DNA from: Bdellovibrionota bacterium
GTDB lineage: Bacteria > Bdellovibrionota > Bdellovibrionia > Bdellovibrionales > JAEYZS01
Reading direction: 5' to 3'
DNA length: 64,000 bases
NCBI GenBank assembly: GCA_040386775.1
Contig: JAZKEU010000011.1
Span: forward strand, 45,374-109,373
Every line of letters begins with the position of its first letter. Position 1 is the stretch's first letter. Of this stretch, positions 1 through 9,297 are shown one piece after another. A program made the position numbers and the translations under genes. Below the pieces are notes generated by a model. That model did not search any database and was not told the DNA's origin. It saw only the letters and a list, made by a program, of their open reading frames with translations.

Positions 1-9
1 ATTAAGGAA

Positions 10-429
10 ATGAATAGGAAGGCGGATAGAGAAAAAGACAGAGAATCCCATCGGCTTGCAATGATTGTTACTGAAGCTATAATTCGCAGTATGGGGCCAC
101 CCGTACAAGCCCGTAGTAGGACTCCTGAAGATAGAGCAGTAAATGATTTCCTTGTAGAAGCCGCTAGAAAATACCCAGCTGCCACAGTAGATGAAATTGC
201 AGATTATCAAGCAAGAAATGAAGCAGCTAATGCCGAGAGAAGACGAGCCAAAATAGAAAGTGAGCAGCAAAGAGCAGAAGCTTCTCATTCAGGAAGAGAA
301 AGTAACTCAAACTCTATGTACAGAGGTGTAGTTTCAGATCCAGATGTAATGAATGCTCATGATGCTGCTCTGCAAAGGGCAAACGAAAGCAATAGAGATA
401 TGAGTATTCTAGATTCTGATATTGATTAG
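10..429 (+). CDS. Hypothetical small charged cytoplasmic protein
   Basis: A 139-residue protein with an AAGGA ribosome-binding site just before its ATG. It has no signal peptide or membrane segment. It is rich in Arg, Glu, Ala and Asn, and residues about 65-95 (alternating Glu/Arg/Ala) look helical and possibly coiled-coil, followed by a Ser/Asn-rich stretch and an acidic tail. No known family is recognised. It is followed by a terminator-like hairpin at 454-483, so it ends its own transcript; its upstream neighbour lies outside the window. It is probably a real gene because of the good RBS and terminator, but no function can be offered. Confidence 0.65.
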   Translation: MNRKADREKDRESHRLAMIVTEAIIRSMGPPVQARSRTPEDRAVNDFLVEAARKYPAATVDEIADYQARNEAANAERRRAKIESEQQRAEASHSGRESNSNSMYRGVVSDPDVMNAHDAALQRANESNRDMSILDSDID

Positions 430-453
430 TAAGCACTTGCTAATCACTGTATA

Positions 454-483
454 GGTAAGGTCAAAAAACCTTCCCTTTTTTTA
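454..483 (+). terminator. Rho-independent terminator after the first gene
   Basis: GGTAAGG pairs with CCTTCCC (one mismatch) around an A-rich loop and is followed by a run of T. It lies 25 bases after the stop of the 139-residue gene. Confidence 0.6.
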
Positions 484-580
484 TTCCAGTTTAGAAGACA
501 TCAAGACAACATGAATGGCGGATACCACCCCTCACCTTAGACAAAGTAACACCATAATTTCTGTATATGCGAGGGAGCCC

Positions 581-1822
581 CTATTCTTCTAACTCTGTAT
601 GCTTCAAAGTCAAATCAATAGACTCAAGCTTTATATGCTCTTCCCGATCCTGGAACCCAAGTTCCTTGAGCTTTCTGACCGACGGGAGCACCCTTGTATC
701 CAATGAACTCATAGAATCATTGTAGGACTTTACGGCACCCTCAAGGTTGGCGCCCAGTTTTGATAAATGCTTAAGCCATGGAGTCAATCGATCGTAGAAT
801 TCCTTTGCCTGATTGATCATCCCTTGCGCATTTTCTGTAATTTGATTTTGGCTCCAACCGTAAGCAATCGCCTTAAGCAATGCCACAAGAGTCGTTGGAG
901 TTGCGATGATGATTTTTTCTTTTAGCGCATCTTCTATAATTGATTTATCGATTTCAACCGCTGCGCCCAAAAGTGCTTCGTTAGGAATAAACAATACCGC
1001 AAATTCTGCAGAATGTTCGAATTGTTCCCAATAACTTTTCTTGGAAAGGTCTTGAACTCTTGTTCTTAGGTTTCTAGCGTGTCTTTCTAGAGCCTTCTTT
1101 TTTTCTTCTGGAGTTGGAGCATCTACAGCATCAAGGAATGCATCGAGAACTGCCTTGGAATCCACCACCACCACACGATTATTAGGAAGTCTAACGATCA
1201 GATCAGGCTTCTGCAAATTCTTTTCCCCGTCTCTTACAGCCACTTGTTCGTCAAAATCACAGAACTGATTCATGCCCGCAAGTTCCACCACACGTTTCAA
1301 CTGGATCTCACCCCAACTGCCACGAACTTCGGGACGTCTTAGTGCTTTTGAAAGTGAGCTCGCCTCTTCTTTTAATTTTTCACTCGTGATTGTCACTTGA
1401 GTCAATTGTTGAGCGATCTTTCCAAACTGCTCGTTTCTTTCTTTTTCTACCGTCGTTAAATCTGTTTGAAGTTTCGAGAGCGTGTCCTTCATTGGGTTTA
1501 AAAGTTTTTGAAATTCCAAAACCTTTTCATTCAATGTCCCATTGGCTTCCGTAGTCTTTTTGTCCAATCTCTCTGTCGCTAGATTTAAAAAGTTTTTGGA
1601 CTGGCTCTCTAAGGTTTCAGATGCTAGCCCTTTAAAAATCTTTTCCATTTGGTTTTGTGTATCCTGGAAGAAAGATTTTTGCTCTGCCAAACGCTTGTCC
1701 GTTTCTTGAACTCGGAGCTCTTTCTCAGTTTTTTCCCTAGCCAATTCCGACTTCACTTTAAAAAGATAAGCGCCAAGAGCAAAACTCACTACCCACCCTA
1801 ATAGTCCAATAATGCTTTCCAT
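581..1822 (-). CDS. rmuC: RmuC family DNA recombination protein
   Basis: A 413-residue RmuC homologue. Residues 1-20 form an N-terminal membrane anchor, residues about 20-165 are a long coiled coil rich in Lys, Glu and Gln, and the C-terminal half is the conserved RmuC domain with motifs such as RGSWGEIQL, PDLIVRLPNN and VDSKAVLDAF. The family is known from E. coli, where it limits inversion and recombination at short repeats; the domain is nuclease-like (PD-(D/E)XK-related), but biochemical function is not settled. It begins 7 bases after the stop of the thioredoxin/TPR gene, so the two are probably cotranscribed with the upstream glycosyltransferase. Length is normal for the family. Confidence 0.93.
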   Translation of the reverse strand: MESIIGLLGWVVSFALGAYLFKVKSELAREKTEKELRVQETDKRLAEQKSFFQDTQNQMEKIFKGLASETLESQSKNFLNLATERLDKKTTEANGTLNEKVLEFQKLLNPMKDTLSKLQTDLTTVEKERNEQFGKIAQQLTQVTITSEKLKEEASSLSKALRRPEVRGSWGEIQLKRVVELAGMNQFCDFDEQVAVRDGEKNLQKPDLIVRLPNNRVVVVDSKAVLDAFLDAVDAPTPEEKKKALERHARNLRTRVQDLSKKSYWEQFEHSAEFAVLFIPNEALLGAAVEIDKSIIEDALKEKIIIATPTTLVALLKAIAYGWSQNQITENAQGMINQAKEFYDRLTPWLKHLSKLGANLEGAVKSYNDSMSSLDTRVLPSVRKLKELGFQDREEHIKLESIDLTLKHTELEE

Positions 1823-1829
1823 GTTTTAC

Positions 1830-3602
1830 CTATTCCGTCTTTTTTGCGTCATCGGATTCTTTGCCGCGAGTTTTCAAAGCTTCTTTTTGGATTTGGATCT
1901 TTGCCAATAACCCTTTTAGATTTGCCACGTATCTGTGAGATCTAATCTGAGTCGTGGATGGCAAATATACTTTTTCTAAAGTTTTTGTAAGCGTGCTTTC
2001 CGCAATGTTCAGTTTCTTTTGTTCTAATTCAATTTGCGCCTTCAATACGGCAGCTCTGATCATATTGTCGCCATAAGAACCTTCAAGCGCGCTCTTCGCA
2101 TAAATGTAAGCCTTATCCACGCTCCCAGTATCAAAAAGTGCCTTTGCATAGTAATAGTTGAACGCAAACTCTGTTCTGTAAATTTTTACGAGATCACCAA
2201 AGATTTTTAACGCTTCTTCGTTCATTCCCGCCTTCACCAAACAAAAACCTCTCTCCATCTGAGCACCACGAGGAGTCTTGAGAGGAGATTTTTCTGAAAT
2301 CTTTTTGTAGTCTTCTGCACAAGACGCAAAGTTTTGGCGAGATGATGTGCCCTCCTCTAGATTCTCAAAAGCACTTCCCAAATTGTAGTAGAGTTCAGCT
2401 CTAGTAAACTCAGAAGAATCAATCTCGGTCCCTGCGGCCCAAGTGGCAACGCTTTCTTTTACCTTCTCAATTCTCTTCTTAAGTGCTTCTGGATCTTTTT
2501 CTGAAAGAGCCATCGCCCATTGGCTAGCTAAAATATCTTTTGGATTTTCATCGATAAGTTTTGCGAGAACTTCCGCGGCTTCTTTTGGCTTATTGTCATT
2601 TTCAAAAATTTTATAATCTGCAATCAAAGAAAGTTTCTTGGCCTCAGGACTTGTTTGCTTTAAGAGCGTGATCTTGGTGTTGGCAGGTTCGTCTCTATCG
2701 AGTTGCCATTGAGCAAGTCTAAGGACGTCTTTTTCTAGCGCCATACCTTTTTCAACTTTAGACACCACCATCTCGATTGGATTGTCTTTTTGTGCTAGCT
2801 GTGCACCTAACCAATTTGAAACTGCCGTTTCGGTTCTATAACCTACAAATCTTCCAATCTCATTCAATGTCGAGGTTGTTAGAACTGTCGTTGGGTATCC
2901 ACCGATTTTGAATTTTTCTTTTAGGTCCCAAGAAATATCTGAATCCACATCCAAGATCAATTTCACAACGCCCTTGGCCTGATCTTGGAACTTTTTGTTT
3001 TGCCATACGTTTTCATCTAGCATGTTGCATGCTGGGCACCACTGAGCCGAGAACACAATCAGCAGAGGCTGGTTTTTCTTTTTCGCTTCAGCAATTGCAA
3101 ATTGATCACGGTTTTTCACAAATCCCGGAGGAGCACTGAGTTCTGCCTTAGGAACATACAAAATATTTGAAGAAACTCTTTTCTTCATGGCCTTCTTGTA
3201 ACCTCTCGGCGCGCTCACTAGCACATCTAATTTTTCAAACTTACAGAAACTTTCTTTATCATCACAGATGTAAGCATTGATTTTATACATCCCCGACTCT
3301 TCAAACTGACATTGCATGAATTCTGGCTTAAGAGTTTGAGGCTTAACAAGGTTGCAATTGTTGTTGGCCTTAAGGTTGAAGTGATGACCTTCTATGGGAC
3401 GAATATCAATCATCTCGTTCACTACATATTTATTGAGCATGGGTTTTAAGAGCGACTCCCCTGGAGCTTTTCCCCACATGGTTTTTTTGTCTGTCACTAC
3501 GGCTCCTGATGCTTTTTCTAAGCTATTTTGCTCCTGCGCATATGTCTGTGAGTTTATTAAAGTCATCCCAACTAACAATACCATTAAAACTAAAATTCTC
3601 AT
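1830..3602 (-). CDS. Periplasmic thioredoxin-fold and TPR protein
   Basis: A 590-residue exported protein. A signal peptide covers residues 1-22. After a small Cys-containing N-domain (cysteines near 83, 98, 113 and 120), a thioredoxin domain at about 165-275 carries the CPAC redox motif at 189-192, with a DsbD C-terminal-like context (FSAQWCPAC). The remainder, about 280-570, is helical TPR-like sequence. This points to a periplasmic thiol-disulfide oxidoreductase or disulfide reductase with a protein-interaction platform. The substrate is unknown. Its ATG overlaps the TGA of the upstream glycosyltransferase (ATGA), indicating translational coupling. No closely matching named protein is recognised. 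Confidence 0.8.
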   Translation of the reverse strand: MRILVLMVLLVGMTLINSQTYAQEQNSLEKASGAVVTDKKTMWGKAPGESLLKPMLNKYVVNEMIDIRPIEGHHFNLKANNNCNLVKPQTLKPEFMQCQFEESGMYKINAYICDDKESFCKFEKLDVLVSAPRGYKKAMKKRVSSNILYVPKAELSAPPGFVKNRDQFAIAEAKKKNQPLLIVFSAQWCPACNMLDENVWQNKKFQDQAKGVVKLILDVDSDISWDLKEKFKIGGYPTTVLTTSTLNEIGRFVGYRTETAVSNWLGAQLAQKDNPIEMVVSKVEKGMALEKDVLRLAQWQLDRDEPANTKITLLKQTSPEAKKLSLIADYKIFENDNKPKEAAEVLAKLIDENPKDILASQWAMALSEKDPEALKKRIEKVKESVATWAAGTEIDSSEFTRAELYYNLGSAFENLEEGTSSRQNFASCAEDYKKISEKSPLKTPRGAQMERGFCLVKAGMNEEALKIFGDLVKIYRTEFAFNYYYAKALFDTGSVDKAYIYAKSALEGSYGDNMIRAAVLKAQIELEQKKLNIAESTLTKTLEKVYLPSTTQIRSHRYVANLKGLLAKIQIQKEALKTRGKESDDAKKTE

Positions 3603-4405
3603 GTCATCCCCAATTCGATTGATCGAACATCTTTTTCTTGTTGTTCTTTTCTCTTAACTACTTGTTGAAGTTCTTTTAATTTCGAAAACTTCAAAAATAC
3701 CGAATACGCTGCTCCCACCGAAATAATAAATCCCGGAAGGCCATCTAAAAATCCTAATTTCCAAACATAAGTCTCTAAAAATTTTGAAATCGGCTTCAAA
3801 AGAAGTTTCACTAGAGAAAATTTCTTTCCACGATCATACAAATCCTGCGCACCCAAAGAGGAATAGCGATTGTTCGCATCCACTTGGTGTTTTAAATCTC
3901 TAAATACATAATGCAAAAGATTGTTCTGAAATGTGCCGATATTTTCACATTCAATTTTTTCGTGAACGTGACCGCCGCCCCATTTTGCTTTCTTGCGATT
4001 AAAAAATCTCAATTGCCTGTCAGGGTACCAACCACCGTGCTTGATCCATCTGCCCAGATGAAAGCTGAGTCTTGGCATTCTGTAGCCGTCTTGGATGGGA
4101 GTTGTATCAAATGTTTGCAAAATTTCTTGGGAGAGTCCGAGGGAGAGGGCTTCGTCTGCATCCAACGCCAATATCCAATCGTTTTTTGCAATATCCGTAG
4201 CTCTTTGTTTTTGATCTCTGAATCCTAAGAACTTTTGCACGTGAACTTTTGCCCCTAGGGAAGATGCGATCTCTCTTGTTTTGTCCTTGCTCTCCGAATC
4301 TAAAACAATGACTTCATCGGCCCACGGAACGCTCTCTATGCAACGAGCAATATTTTCTTCTTCGTTGAGAGTGATAATCACAAGAGTTATTGGTCTTTTT
4401 TCCAT
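3599..4405 (-). CDS. Family 2 glycosyltransferase, LPS core type (WaaE/KdtX-like)
   Basis: A 268-residue GT2 enzyme. The GT-A fold shows TLNEEENI near residue 12 and the DAD metal/nucleotide-sugar motif at 82-84, plus the family signature GGWYPDRQLRFF. A hydrophobic segment near the C-terminus (GLPGFIISVGAAYSVFLKF) would attach it to the inner membrane. The closest recognisable family is the LPS core beta-glucosyltransferase group (WaaE/KdtX). The donor and acceptor sugars cannot be read from sequence. It is the first gene of a minus-strand unit with the thioredoxin/TPR gene and rmuC, and is divergent from the outer-membrane gene at 4616. Confidence 0.85.
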   Translation of the reverse strand: MEKRPITLVIITLNEEENIARCIESVPWADEVIVLDSESKDKTREIASSLGAKVHVQKFLGFRDQKQRATDIAKNDWILALDADEALSLGLSQEILQTFDTTPIQDGYRMPRLSFHLGRWIKHGGWYPDRQLRFFNRKKAKWGGGHVHEKIECENIGTFQNNLLHYVFRDLKHQVDANNRYSSLGAQDLYDRGKKFSLVKLLLKPISKFLETYVWKLGFLDGLPGFIISVGAAYSVFLKFSKLKELQQVVKRKEQQEKDVRSIELGMT

Positions 4406-4549
4406 CTGCTCGGAGCTTACGAACCTTAGGTTATTTTGTCCATCATGGAAGGCTATTTCGCATCGCCCAATTTAAAGGTTTGTTTCGTAAAAGCTATGGC
4501 CTTTTCGTATAGCTTGAAGTTAAATCTTGAAAGTGTCTGCTCAATTGGA

Positions 4550-4565
4550 TTTCGCAGCTGCGAAA
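4550..4565. repeat. Perfect 16-bp palindrome upstream of an outer-membrane gene
   Basis: TTTCGCAGCTGCGAAA is self-complementary without a spacer. It lies 50 bases before the ATG at 4616, in the 210-base divergent region shared with the glycosyltransferase. Two TTTCGAC direct repeats follow within 35 bases. The position fits an operator for a dimeric regulator, which is inferred only. Confidence 0.5.
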
Positions 4566-4615
4566 CAAAAGTAGACTAACATCTTTCGACTTGTTTCGAC
4601 CTTTTGGAGGCCCTT

Positions 4616-5245
4616 ATGAAATTACTGGTTTTTCGCGCTATTTTTGCCGTTGCTTTAATGTTCTCTTTTTCTACTGCGAATGCTTACTACTCAACTATGG
4701 ATACTGGGAAAATCGTTCCTACAGGAAAATATAGAGCCATCGTAGGTCCGCAATTCATCACCACTGGTGGGAACGAAGGCACTAATCTGTCTGGTAGATT
4801 CGATGCCGGAATCGGTGAAAGCACAACGATGAGAGGCTTAATCGGCGTGGGCGAAGATGAATTCCTTTATGGCGGTCTTTTTGCGAAATGGATTCCATAT
4901 CCTGATTTTGAAAATCAACCAGCGCTGGGCTTTATTTTTGGTGGAACTTATGCGAGAGAAGAAGTTGCCGATGAGACCGAAGATGTACTCAGCCTAAGAT
5001 TCGCTCCTCTAGTGAGTAAAGAATTTGAAACTGACATTGGTGTGCTTACACCTTACGCTTCTTTACCGATCAGCGTGGCTTTTGTGGATGGAGACACCAT
5101 CTATCCAGTACAACTTGCCGGTGGAACAGAATTTAAACCTTATAACTGGGAAAACGTAAGCTTCATGGGCGAAGTTGGACTGAAACTCAATAAAGCTTTT
5201 TCTTATATTTCACTCGCAGTTGTATTTGAATTTGCGGACGATTAA
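4616..5245 (+). CDS. Small outer-membrane beta-barrel-like protein
   Basis: A 209-residue protein. The start chosen is the ATG preceded by GGAGG at 4606-4610; an in-frame TTG at 4604 is too close to that site. A signal peptide (about residues 1-21, ending STANA) is followed by alternating polar/hydrophobic strands rich in Gly and aromatic residues, and the chain ends near FEFADD, as expected for a small outer-membrane barrel. No conserved family is recognised. A second exported protein begins 2 bases after its stop, so the two probably form an operon. A perfect palindrome at 4550-4565 may regulate them. Confidence 0.7.
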   Translation: MKLLVFRAIFAVALMFSFSTANAYYSTMDTGKIVPTGKYRAIVGPQFITTGGNEGTNLSGRFDAGIGESTTMRGLIGVGEDEFLYGGLFAKWIPYPDFENQPALGFIFGGTYAREEVADETEDVLSLRFAPLVSKEFETDIGVLTPYASLPISVAFVDGDTIYPVQLAGGTEFKPYNWENVSFMGEVGLKLNKAFSYISLAVVFEFADD

Positions 5246-5247
5246 GA

Positions 5248-5601
5248 ATGACGAAATCAGTAATGAAGTTTTTTATTCTTGCAACCTTAATACTCACCTC
5301 CTCTATCAGCTTTGCCATTCCTAAAACTGGCGCAAAGTATGCCATCCTCTGCCGTAAAGCCGAAAGCTTTGATCAGGCCGTTGCAAAAATCAATACGATC
5401 ACTACAGATCCTCAATGGCCCATTGATTTAGCCGTCGAAAAAACTGGCGGAACTGCGCACAACATTTCGGTGAACCCAAAGCAAGTAAAGTACGACATGG
5501 CAAACTTCAAAATTTCGGAATCAGAAGAAGATGTGAAAGTTGGAAAGACTTCAAAGAAGACAAAGTTTTATCAGGCTTGCGTACCGATTGAGTTTGATTG
5601 A
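5248..5601 (+). CDS. Hypothetical exported protein
   Basis: A 117-residue protein with a signal peptide (FFILATLILTSSISFA, cleavage about residue 23) and a mature part of about 94 residues with two cysteines (LCRKAE near the start and QACVP near the end) that could form one disulfide. It starts 2 bases after the stop of the beta-barrel gene and is probably cotranslated with it. An alternative ATG at 5263 (MKFFIL) gives the same mature protein. The family is not recognised. A hairpin at 5613-5643 follows it. Confidence 0.65.
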   Translation: MTKSVMKFFILATLILTSSISFAIPKTGAKYAILCRKAESFDQAVAKINTITTDPQWPIDLAVEKTGGTAHNISVNPKQVKYDMANFKISESEEDVKVGKTSKKTKFYQACVPIEFD

Positions 5602-5612
5602 AGACTTGTAGA

Positions 5613-5643
5613 GAGACTGTCGCCCATCGTGGTTGACAGTCTC
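5613..5643. terminator. Hairpin between convergent genes, probable terminator
   Basis: GAGACTGTC pairs perfectly with GACAGTCTC across a 13-base loop. It sits between the stop of the plus-strand exported protein and the stop of dnaK. There is no T-run, so termination efficiency is uncertain. Confidence 0.45.
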
Positions 5644-5662
5644 AGTGCGATAGCTCTTAGGA

Positions 5663-7564
5663 TTAATTCACATCTTTGTAGTCAGCGTCGATGACATCAT
5701 CGCCATCCTTCTTCGCTGCTGCAGGCTCTTGTTGTCCGCCACCCGTTGGGTCTCCGCCGCCTTGACCTGAAGAACCTTTATAGATTTCTCCAGAAATTTG
5801 GTGAGACACTTGCGTGAGTTTTTCGTACTCCGAAGTTAAGGCCGCAACATCGTCTGACTCTAAGGCTGTCTTCGCTTGAGTAATCGCATCATTGCCAGTT
5901 TTTGCTAAGTCTGCATTGAGTTTATCTTTGTTGTCCTTAAGCATCTTTTCTGTTTGATAAATTAAAGAATCCAAATTGTTTCTTAGAGTGACAACTTCTT
6001 TTCTCTTTTTATCTTCCTCAGCATTGGCTTCCGCATCGTCTACCATTTTCTTGATATCCGCTTCTGAAAGATTTGATTTTGCAGTGATCTTGATGGCTTG
6101 TTCTTTTCCCGTTCCAAGATCTTTTGCTGTCACGTGCATGATACCGTTGGCATCAATGTCGAAGGCCACTTCAATTTGTGGAGTTCCACGTGGAGCCGGC
6201 GGGATTCCCACGAGCTCAAAGCGCCCGAGGGCTTTATTGTCTTTTGCAAATTCTCTTTCACCTTGCAGAACATGGATATCAACCGATGGTTGGCTATCAG
6301 CAGCTGTTGAGAACACCTGAGATTTCTTAGTTGGGATTGTTGTGTTTCTTTCGATGAGTTTTGTCATTACGCCACCCATTGTTTCAATACCCAATGAAAG
6401 TGGAGTTACGTCGAGCAACAACACATCTTTCACATCACCAGCTAATACTCCACCTTGAACTGCTGCGCCTACGGCAACAACTTCATCGGGGTTTACTGAG
6501 CGGTTTGGTTCACGTTTGAAGAAATCTTTTACTGCTTTTTGGATTGCTGGAATTCTTGTTGAACCACCCACCAATACAACTTCATCAATTTGTTCTACGG
6601 ATAGACCAGAATCTTTTACCGCTTTTTTGCACGGCTCGATTGATCTTCTCACAAGGTCTTCTGTCATTTGGTCAAATTTTGCACGTGTAAGCTTCACTTG
6701 TAAATGCTTTGGACCTGTTTGATCTGCCGTGATGAACGGGAGATTGATTTCTGTTTCTTGAGTTGTTGAAAGTTCGATCTTTGCTTTTTCTGCGCCTTCT
6801 TTTAGACGTTGAAGTGCCATTTTATCTTTGGATAAATCAACACCGTTGGTTTTTTTGAAGTCTTCCACCAACCAATCTAAGATAACGTTATCGAAGTCAT
6901 CGCCACCAAGGTGCGTGTCCCCGTTTGTTGATTTTACTTCTACGACATTATCGCCAACTTCAAGGATGGAAATATCGAACGTCCCACCACCGAAGTCATA
7001 GACTGCGATTTTTTGGTCTTTCTTTTTATCCATTCCGTAAGCAAGTGCCGCAGCAGTTGGTTCGTTGATAATACGTTTCACATCAAGGCCCGCAATTCTG
7101 CCGGCATCTTTTGTGGCTTGTCTTTGAGAATCGTTAAAGTAAGCAGGAACCGTGATCACCGCCTCTGTCACTTCGTGACCGAGATAATTTTCTGCAGTTT
7201 GCTTTAGTTTTTGCAAAATAAAGGCACCGATCTGTTCGGGCGAATATTCTTCACCGCGAATGTCGAATGCGACGCCGCCGCCTTTTTCTTTTACTTTATA
7301 AGGAATTCTTTTTTGCTCGTGAGTTGTTTCGCCAAAAATTCTACCAATGAATCTTTTTGAAGAGAAAATTGTATTTTCTGGATTCGTGACAGCTTGTCTT
7401 TTTGCAACCTGACCGACCAGTTTTTCGCCGTCCTTTGTGAAGGCCACGATGGAAGGAGTTGTTCTTCCGCCCTCTTCGTTTGTTAGAACTTTGGCTTCAC
7501 CGTTTTCCATGACGGCAACACAAGAGTTTGTTGTACCTAAATCTATACCAATAATTTTTCCCAT
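5663..7564 (-). CDS. dnaK: Chaperone DnaK (Hsp70)
   Basis: A 633-residue DnaK of normal length. The ATPase domain (about 1-385) starts with [14 protein letters not shown] and contains [27 protein letters not shown] and [13 protein letters not shown]. The hydrophobic interdomain linker [16 protein letters not shown] leads into the substrate-binding domain and helical lid. The C-terminal tail is Gly/Gln-rich and ends [12 protein letters not shown], of the usual acidic type. GGAGG lies 5 bases before the ATG. dnaJ is 137 bases upstream on the same strand, so the order is dnaJ-dnaK, the reverse of the common arrangement. A heat-shock-type promoter candidate lies at 7664-7691. Confidence 0.99.
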   Translation of the reverse strand: MGKIIGIDLGTTNSCVAVMENGEAKVLTNEEGGRTTPSIVAFTKDGEKLVGQVAKRQAVTNPENTIFSSKRFIGRIFGETTHEQKRIPYKVKEKGGGVAFDIRGEEYSPEQIGAFILQKLKQTAENYLGHEVTEAVITVPAYFNDSQRQATKDAGRIAGLDVKRIINEPTAAALAYGMDKKKDQKIAVYDFGGGTFDISILEVGDNVVEVKSTNGDTHLGGDDFDNVILDWLVEDFKKTNGVDLSKDKMALQRLKEGAEKAKIELSTTQETEINLPFITADQTGPKHLQVKLTRAKFDQMTEDLVRRSIEPCKKAVKDSGLSVEQIDEVVLVGGSTRIPAIQKAVKDFFKREPNRSVNPDEVVAVGAAVQGGVLAGDVKDVLLLDVTPLSLGIETMGGVMTKLIERNTTIPTKKSQVFSTAADSQPSVDIHVLQGEREFAKDNKALGRFELVGIPPAPRGTPQIEVAFDIDANGIMHVTAKDLGTGKEQAIKITAKSNLSEADIKKMVDDAEANAEEDKKRKEVVTLRNNLDSLIYQTEKMLKDNKDKLNADLAKTGNDAITQAKTALESDDVAALTSEYEKLTQVSHQISGEIYKGSSGQGGGDPTGGGQQEPAAAKKDGDDVIDADYKDVN

Positions 7565-7663
7565 TCTATCCTCCGAAAATTCGCTTCCTGTTTTTTTCTC
7601 TGTTAGAGTTGCTGGAAGCGGTCATTATTTTAATCATTATTTACTTCAGTAACTACATTCATA

Positions 7664-7691
7664 ATTTGAGTTGCTTTAAGTTTCCGTCAAG
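7664..7691 (-). promoter_or_regulatory. Candidate sigma-32-type heat-shock promoter for dnaK
   Basis: On the minus strand CTTGACG is followed after 13 bases by ACTCAAAT. The -35 matches the heat-shock consensus CTTGAAA well and is identical to the one before dnaJ; the -10 is weaker than CCCCATNT. It would give a leader of about 90 bases before dnaK. Confidence 0.4.
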
Positions 7692-7701
7692 GGCACTCAA
7701 A

Positions 7702-8799
7702 TCAGGAGAAAAACCCCTTCTTTTTGTCAAAGATCTTTTCTCCGCGTATCTCAGCGATTTCCCTTAGCTTTTGTTCTTCTTCGGGTTTTAGCTTTTTTGG
7801 AATATCAATTTTAACTTCATAATATATATGGCCACGAGCTGCTGATCTGAGTGATGGAAGGCCTTTTTTTGAAAGCTCAATTTGAGATCCTCCTTGAGTT
7901 CCCGGTGGAATTTTCAAGGGTTCTTTGCCCTCGAGAGTTTTGACTTCCACTTCGGTTCCGAGGATGGCTTGGCTGTAAGAGATTTTGATTTCTGAATATA
8001 AGTTTTGGGCTTCGCGCTCAAAGTTTGCGTGATTTGCTACGCGGATTTCGACATAGAGATCGCCTTGGGGACCGCTTCCGTAACCGCCTTCACCTTCGCC
8101 GCTGACTCTGAGGCGAGTTCCGTTATCGACGCCGGCTGGGACTTTGACTTTGAGTTTTCGGCGAGCCATTACGCGGCCTTGACTGTTACAAGATGCGCAG
8201 GGCTTTTTGATTTTTTTGCCCGAGCCTCTGCAAGTTGGGCAGGTCGTTGCCATCTGGAAGAACCCTTGGGATCTCACCACCTGACCTCGGCCAGCGCAGG
8301 TGCCGCAAGTTTCCATGCCGAACTTGGGATCGGCGCCCGTGCCTGAACAAGGTTTGCAATTGTCTTCTGTTTCGAAGGTGATTTCTTTTTCTATGCCTTC
8401 TAGAACATCTTCAAGTTTTACTTCAAGTAAATATCGTAAGTCCGAGCCCCTGCGATTGGAACTCTTTTGACCTTGTCTTTGCTGACCACCGAAGAAGTCG
8501 CCAAAGATATCACCAAAACTTTCAAAGATATCGTTGATGTCCGTAAAGCCTTGGCCACCGAAACCACCGCCGCCTCCACCTTGGAAAGCTCGGTGTCCGT
8601 AGGTATCGTACTGTTGTCTTTTTTGTGGGTTCGAGAGAATTTCGTAAGCACTTGCCGCTTCTTTGAATTTGTCTTCAGCTTCTTTGTTTCCAGGGTTTTT
8701 GTCAGGATGATATTGCATCGCGAGCTTGCGATAAGCTTTCTTAATAACGTCCTGGTCGGCGCTTTTCTCCACGCCTAATACTTCGTAAAAATCTCTCAT
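7702..8799 (-). CDS. dnaJ: Chaperone DnaJ (Hsp40)
   Basis: A 365-residue type I DnaJ. The J domain (1-70) has the HPD motif that stimulates DnaK ATPase. A Gly/Phe-rich linker (about 70-105) follows. The zinc domain carries four CxxCxG-type repeats ([32 protein letters not shown]), and the C-terminal substrate-binding domains follow. It is transcribed ahead of dnaK. A near-consensus heat-shock promoter lies at 8812-8840, directly before the start codon, which would make the mRNA almost leaderless if it is real. No grpE is next to the pair. Confidence 0.98.
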   Translation of the reverse strand: MRDFYEVLGVEKSADQDVIKKAYRKLAMQYHPDKNPGNKEAEDKFKEAASAYEILSNPQKRQQYDTYGHRAFQGGGGGGFGGQGFTDINDIFESFGDIFGDFFGGQQRQGQKSSNRRGSDLRYLLEVKLEDVLEGIEKEITFETEDNCKPCSGTGADPKFGMETCGTCAGRGQVVRSQGFFQMATTCPTCRGSGKKIKKPCASCNSQGRVMARRKLKVKVPAGVDNGTRLRVSGEGEGGYGSGPQGDLYVEIRVANHANFEREAQNLYSEIKISYSQAILGTEVEVKTLEGKEPLKIPPGTQGGSQIELSKKGLPSLRSAARGHIYYEVKIDIPKKLKPEEEQKLREIAEIRGEKIFDKKKGFFS

Positions 8800-8811
8800 A
8801 TGATGCGCCTA

Positions 8812-8840
8812 ATTTGGGGGGTGACATCAATTTCGTCAAG
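8812..8840 (-). promoter_or_regulatory. Candidate sigma-32-type heat-shock promoter for dnaJ
   Basis: The minus strand reads CTTGACG, a 14-base spacer, then CCCCAAAT, close to the enterobacterial heat-shock consensus CTTGAAA-N13/15-CCCCATNT. The predicted start of transcription falls only about 7 bases before the dnaJ ATG, which is odd and lowers confidence. Confidence 0.45.
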
Positions 8841-8878
8841 CCCGGAGATGAAGATAGATAAAGAATATTTGCCGTGTT

Positions 8879-8960
8879 TTTAGGCAGATTGATTTTTGAG
8901 CGCCTTCTCCAAATCAAAAGTCACCTGAAGATTCATCCAAAGCTTTGAGAGTATCAGCTG
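8879..8960 (-). pseudogene. Remnant of a HigA-type antitoxin C-terminus
   Basis: Immediately downstream of, and overlapping the last codons of, the XRE gene, another minus-strand frame reads ILSKLWMNLQVTFDLEKALK and ends at a TAA at 8879-8881. The pattern LWMNLQVTFDL matches the C-terminal signature of HigA antitoxins; the intact HigA in this window has MWVRIQAEYDL in the same place. No start codon or helix-turn-helix precedes it in frame, so it looks like the tail of a lost antitoxin gene. Confidence 0.5.
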
Positions 8961-9277
8961 ACTTTGAATTTACTTTTTCTATTTTGAACATCTTTAAACT
9001 CTGGTTCTTTTTCAAAACCATTTGGATAGAGAATGATGTCTGGAGCAATTCCCATAAAGGAAGCCAGTCTTAAGGCAACCCTAGAGCCGACATCTCGGCG
9101 ATCATTTTCGATGGCACTTAAATTTGCCTGAGATATGCCACAGGTAAAAGCCATAATATCTTGAGGCACATTAAAGTTAGCTCTCCAAGATTTAATTAAT
9201 TGCCCCGTCGTCATCTTAACGTCAAAGACTTCTAAAGGTTTTTTATTTTTTTTATTCATTTGTCTCTCGATGGTCAT
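8954..9277 (-). CDS. XRE-family helix-turn-helix regulator
   Basis: A 107-residue DNA-binding protein. After a basic N-terminus, residues about 23-80 form a Cro/CI-type helix-turn-helix (recognition part SQANLSAIENDRRDVGSRVALRLASFMGI). The short tail is basic and has no second domain. A start at the internal ATG at 9259 is also possible. A 10-bp inverted repeat at 9298-9321, 20 bases before the gene, is a likely operator for autoregulation. Such proteins are often antitoxins or phage-type repressors; no intact partner toxin is seen, but the tail of a HigA-like antitoxin overlaps its 3' end. Confidence 0.75.
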   Translation of the reverse strand: MTIERQMNKKNKKPLEVFDVKMTTGQLIKSWRANFNVPQDIMAFTCGISQANLSAIENDRRDVGSRVALRLASFMGIAPDIILYPNGFEKEPEFKDVQNRKSKFKVS

Positions 9278-9297
9278 CTAACCATACCTTTCAATTA

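Noticed and set aside
5614..5628. The 15-mer AGACTGTCGCCCATC also occurs in the waaF 3' end near 30578 on the opposite strand
   Set aside because: A few shared 15-mers are expected by chance in 64 kb, and the two sites have no common context.
8005..8346. 113-codon plus-strand frame inside dnaJ
   Set aside because: It is a shadow of the zinc-domain coding region on the opposite strand, with no RBS or family match.
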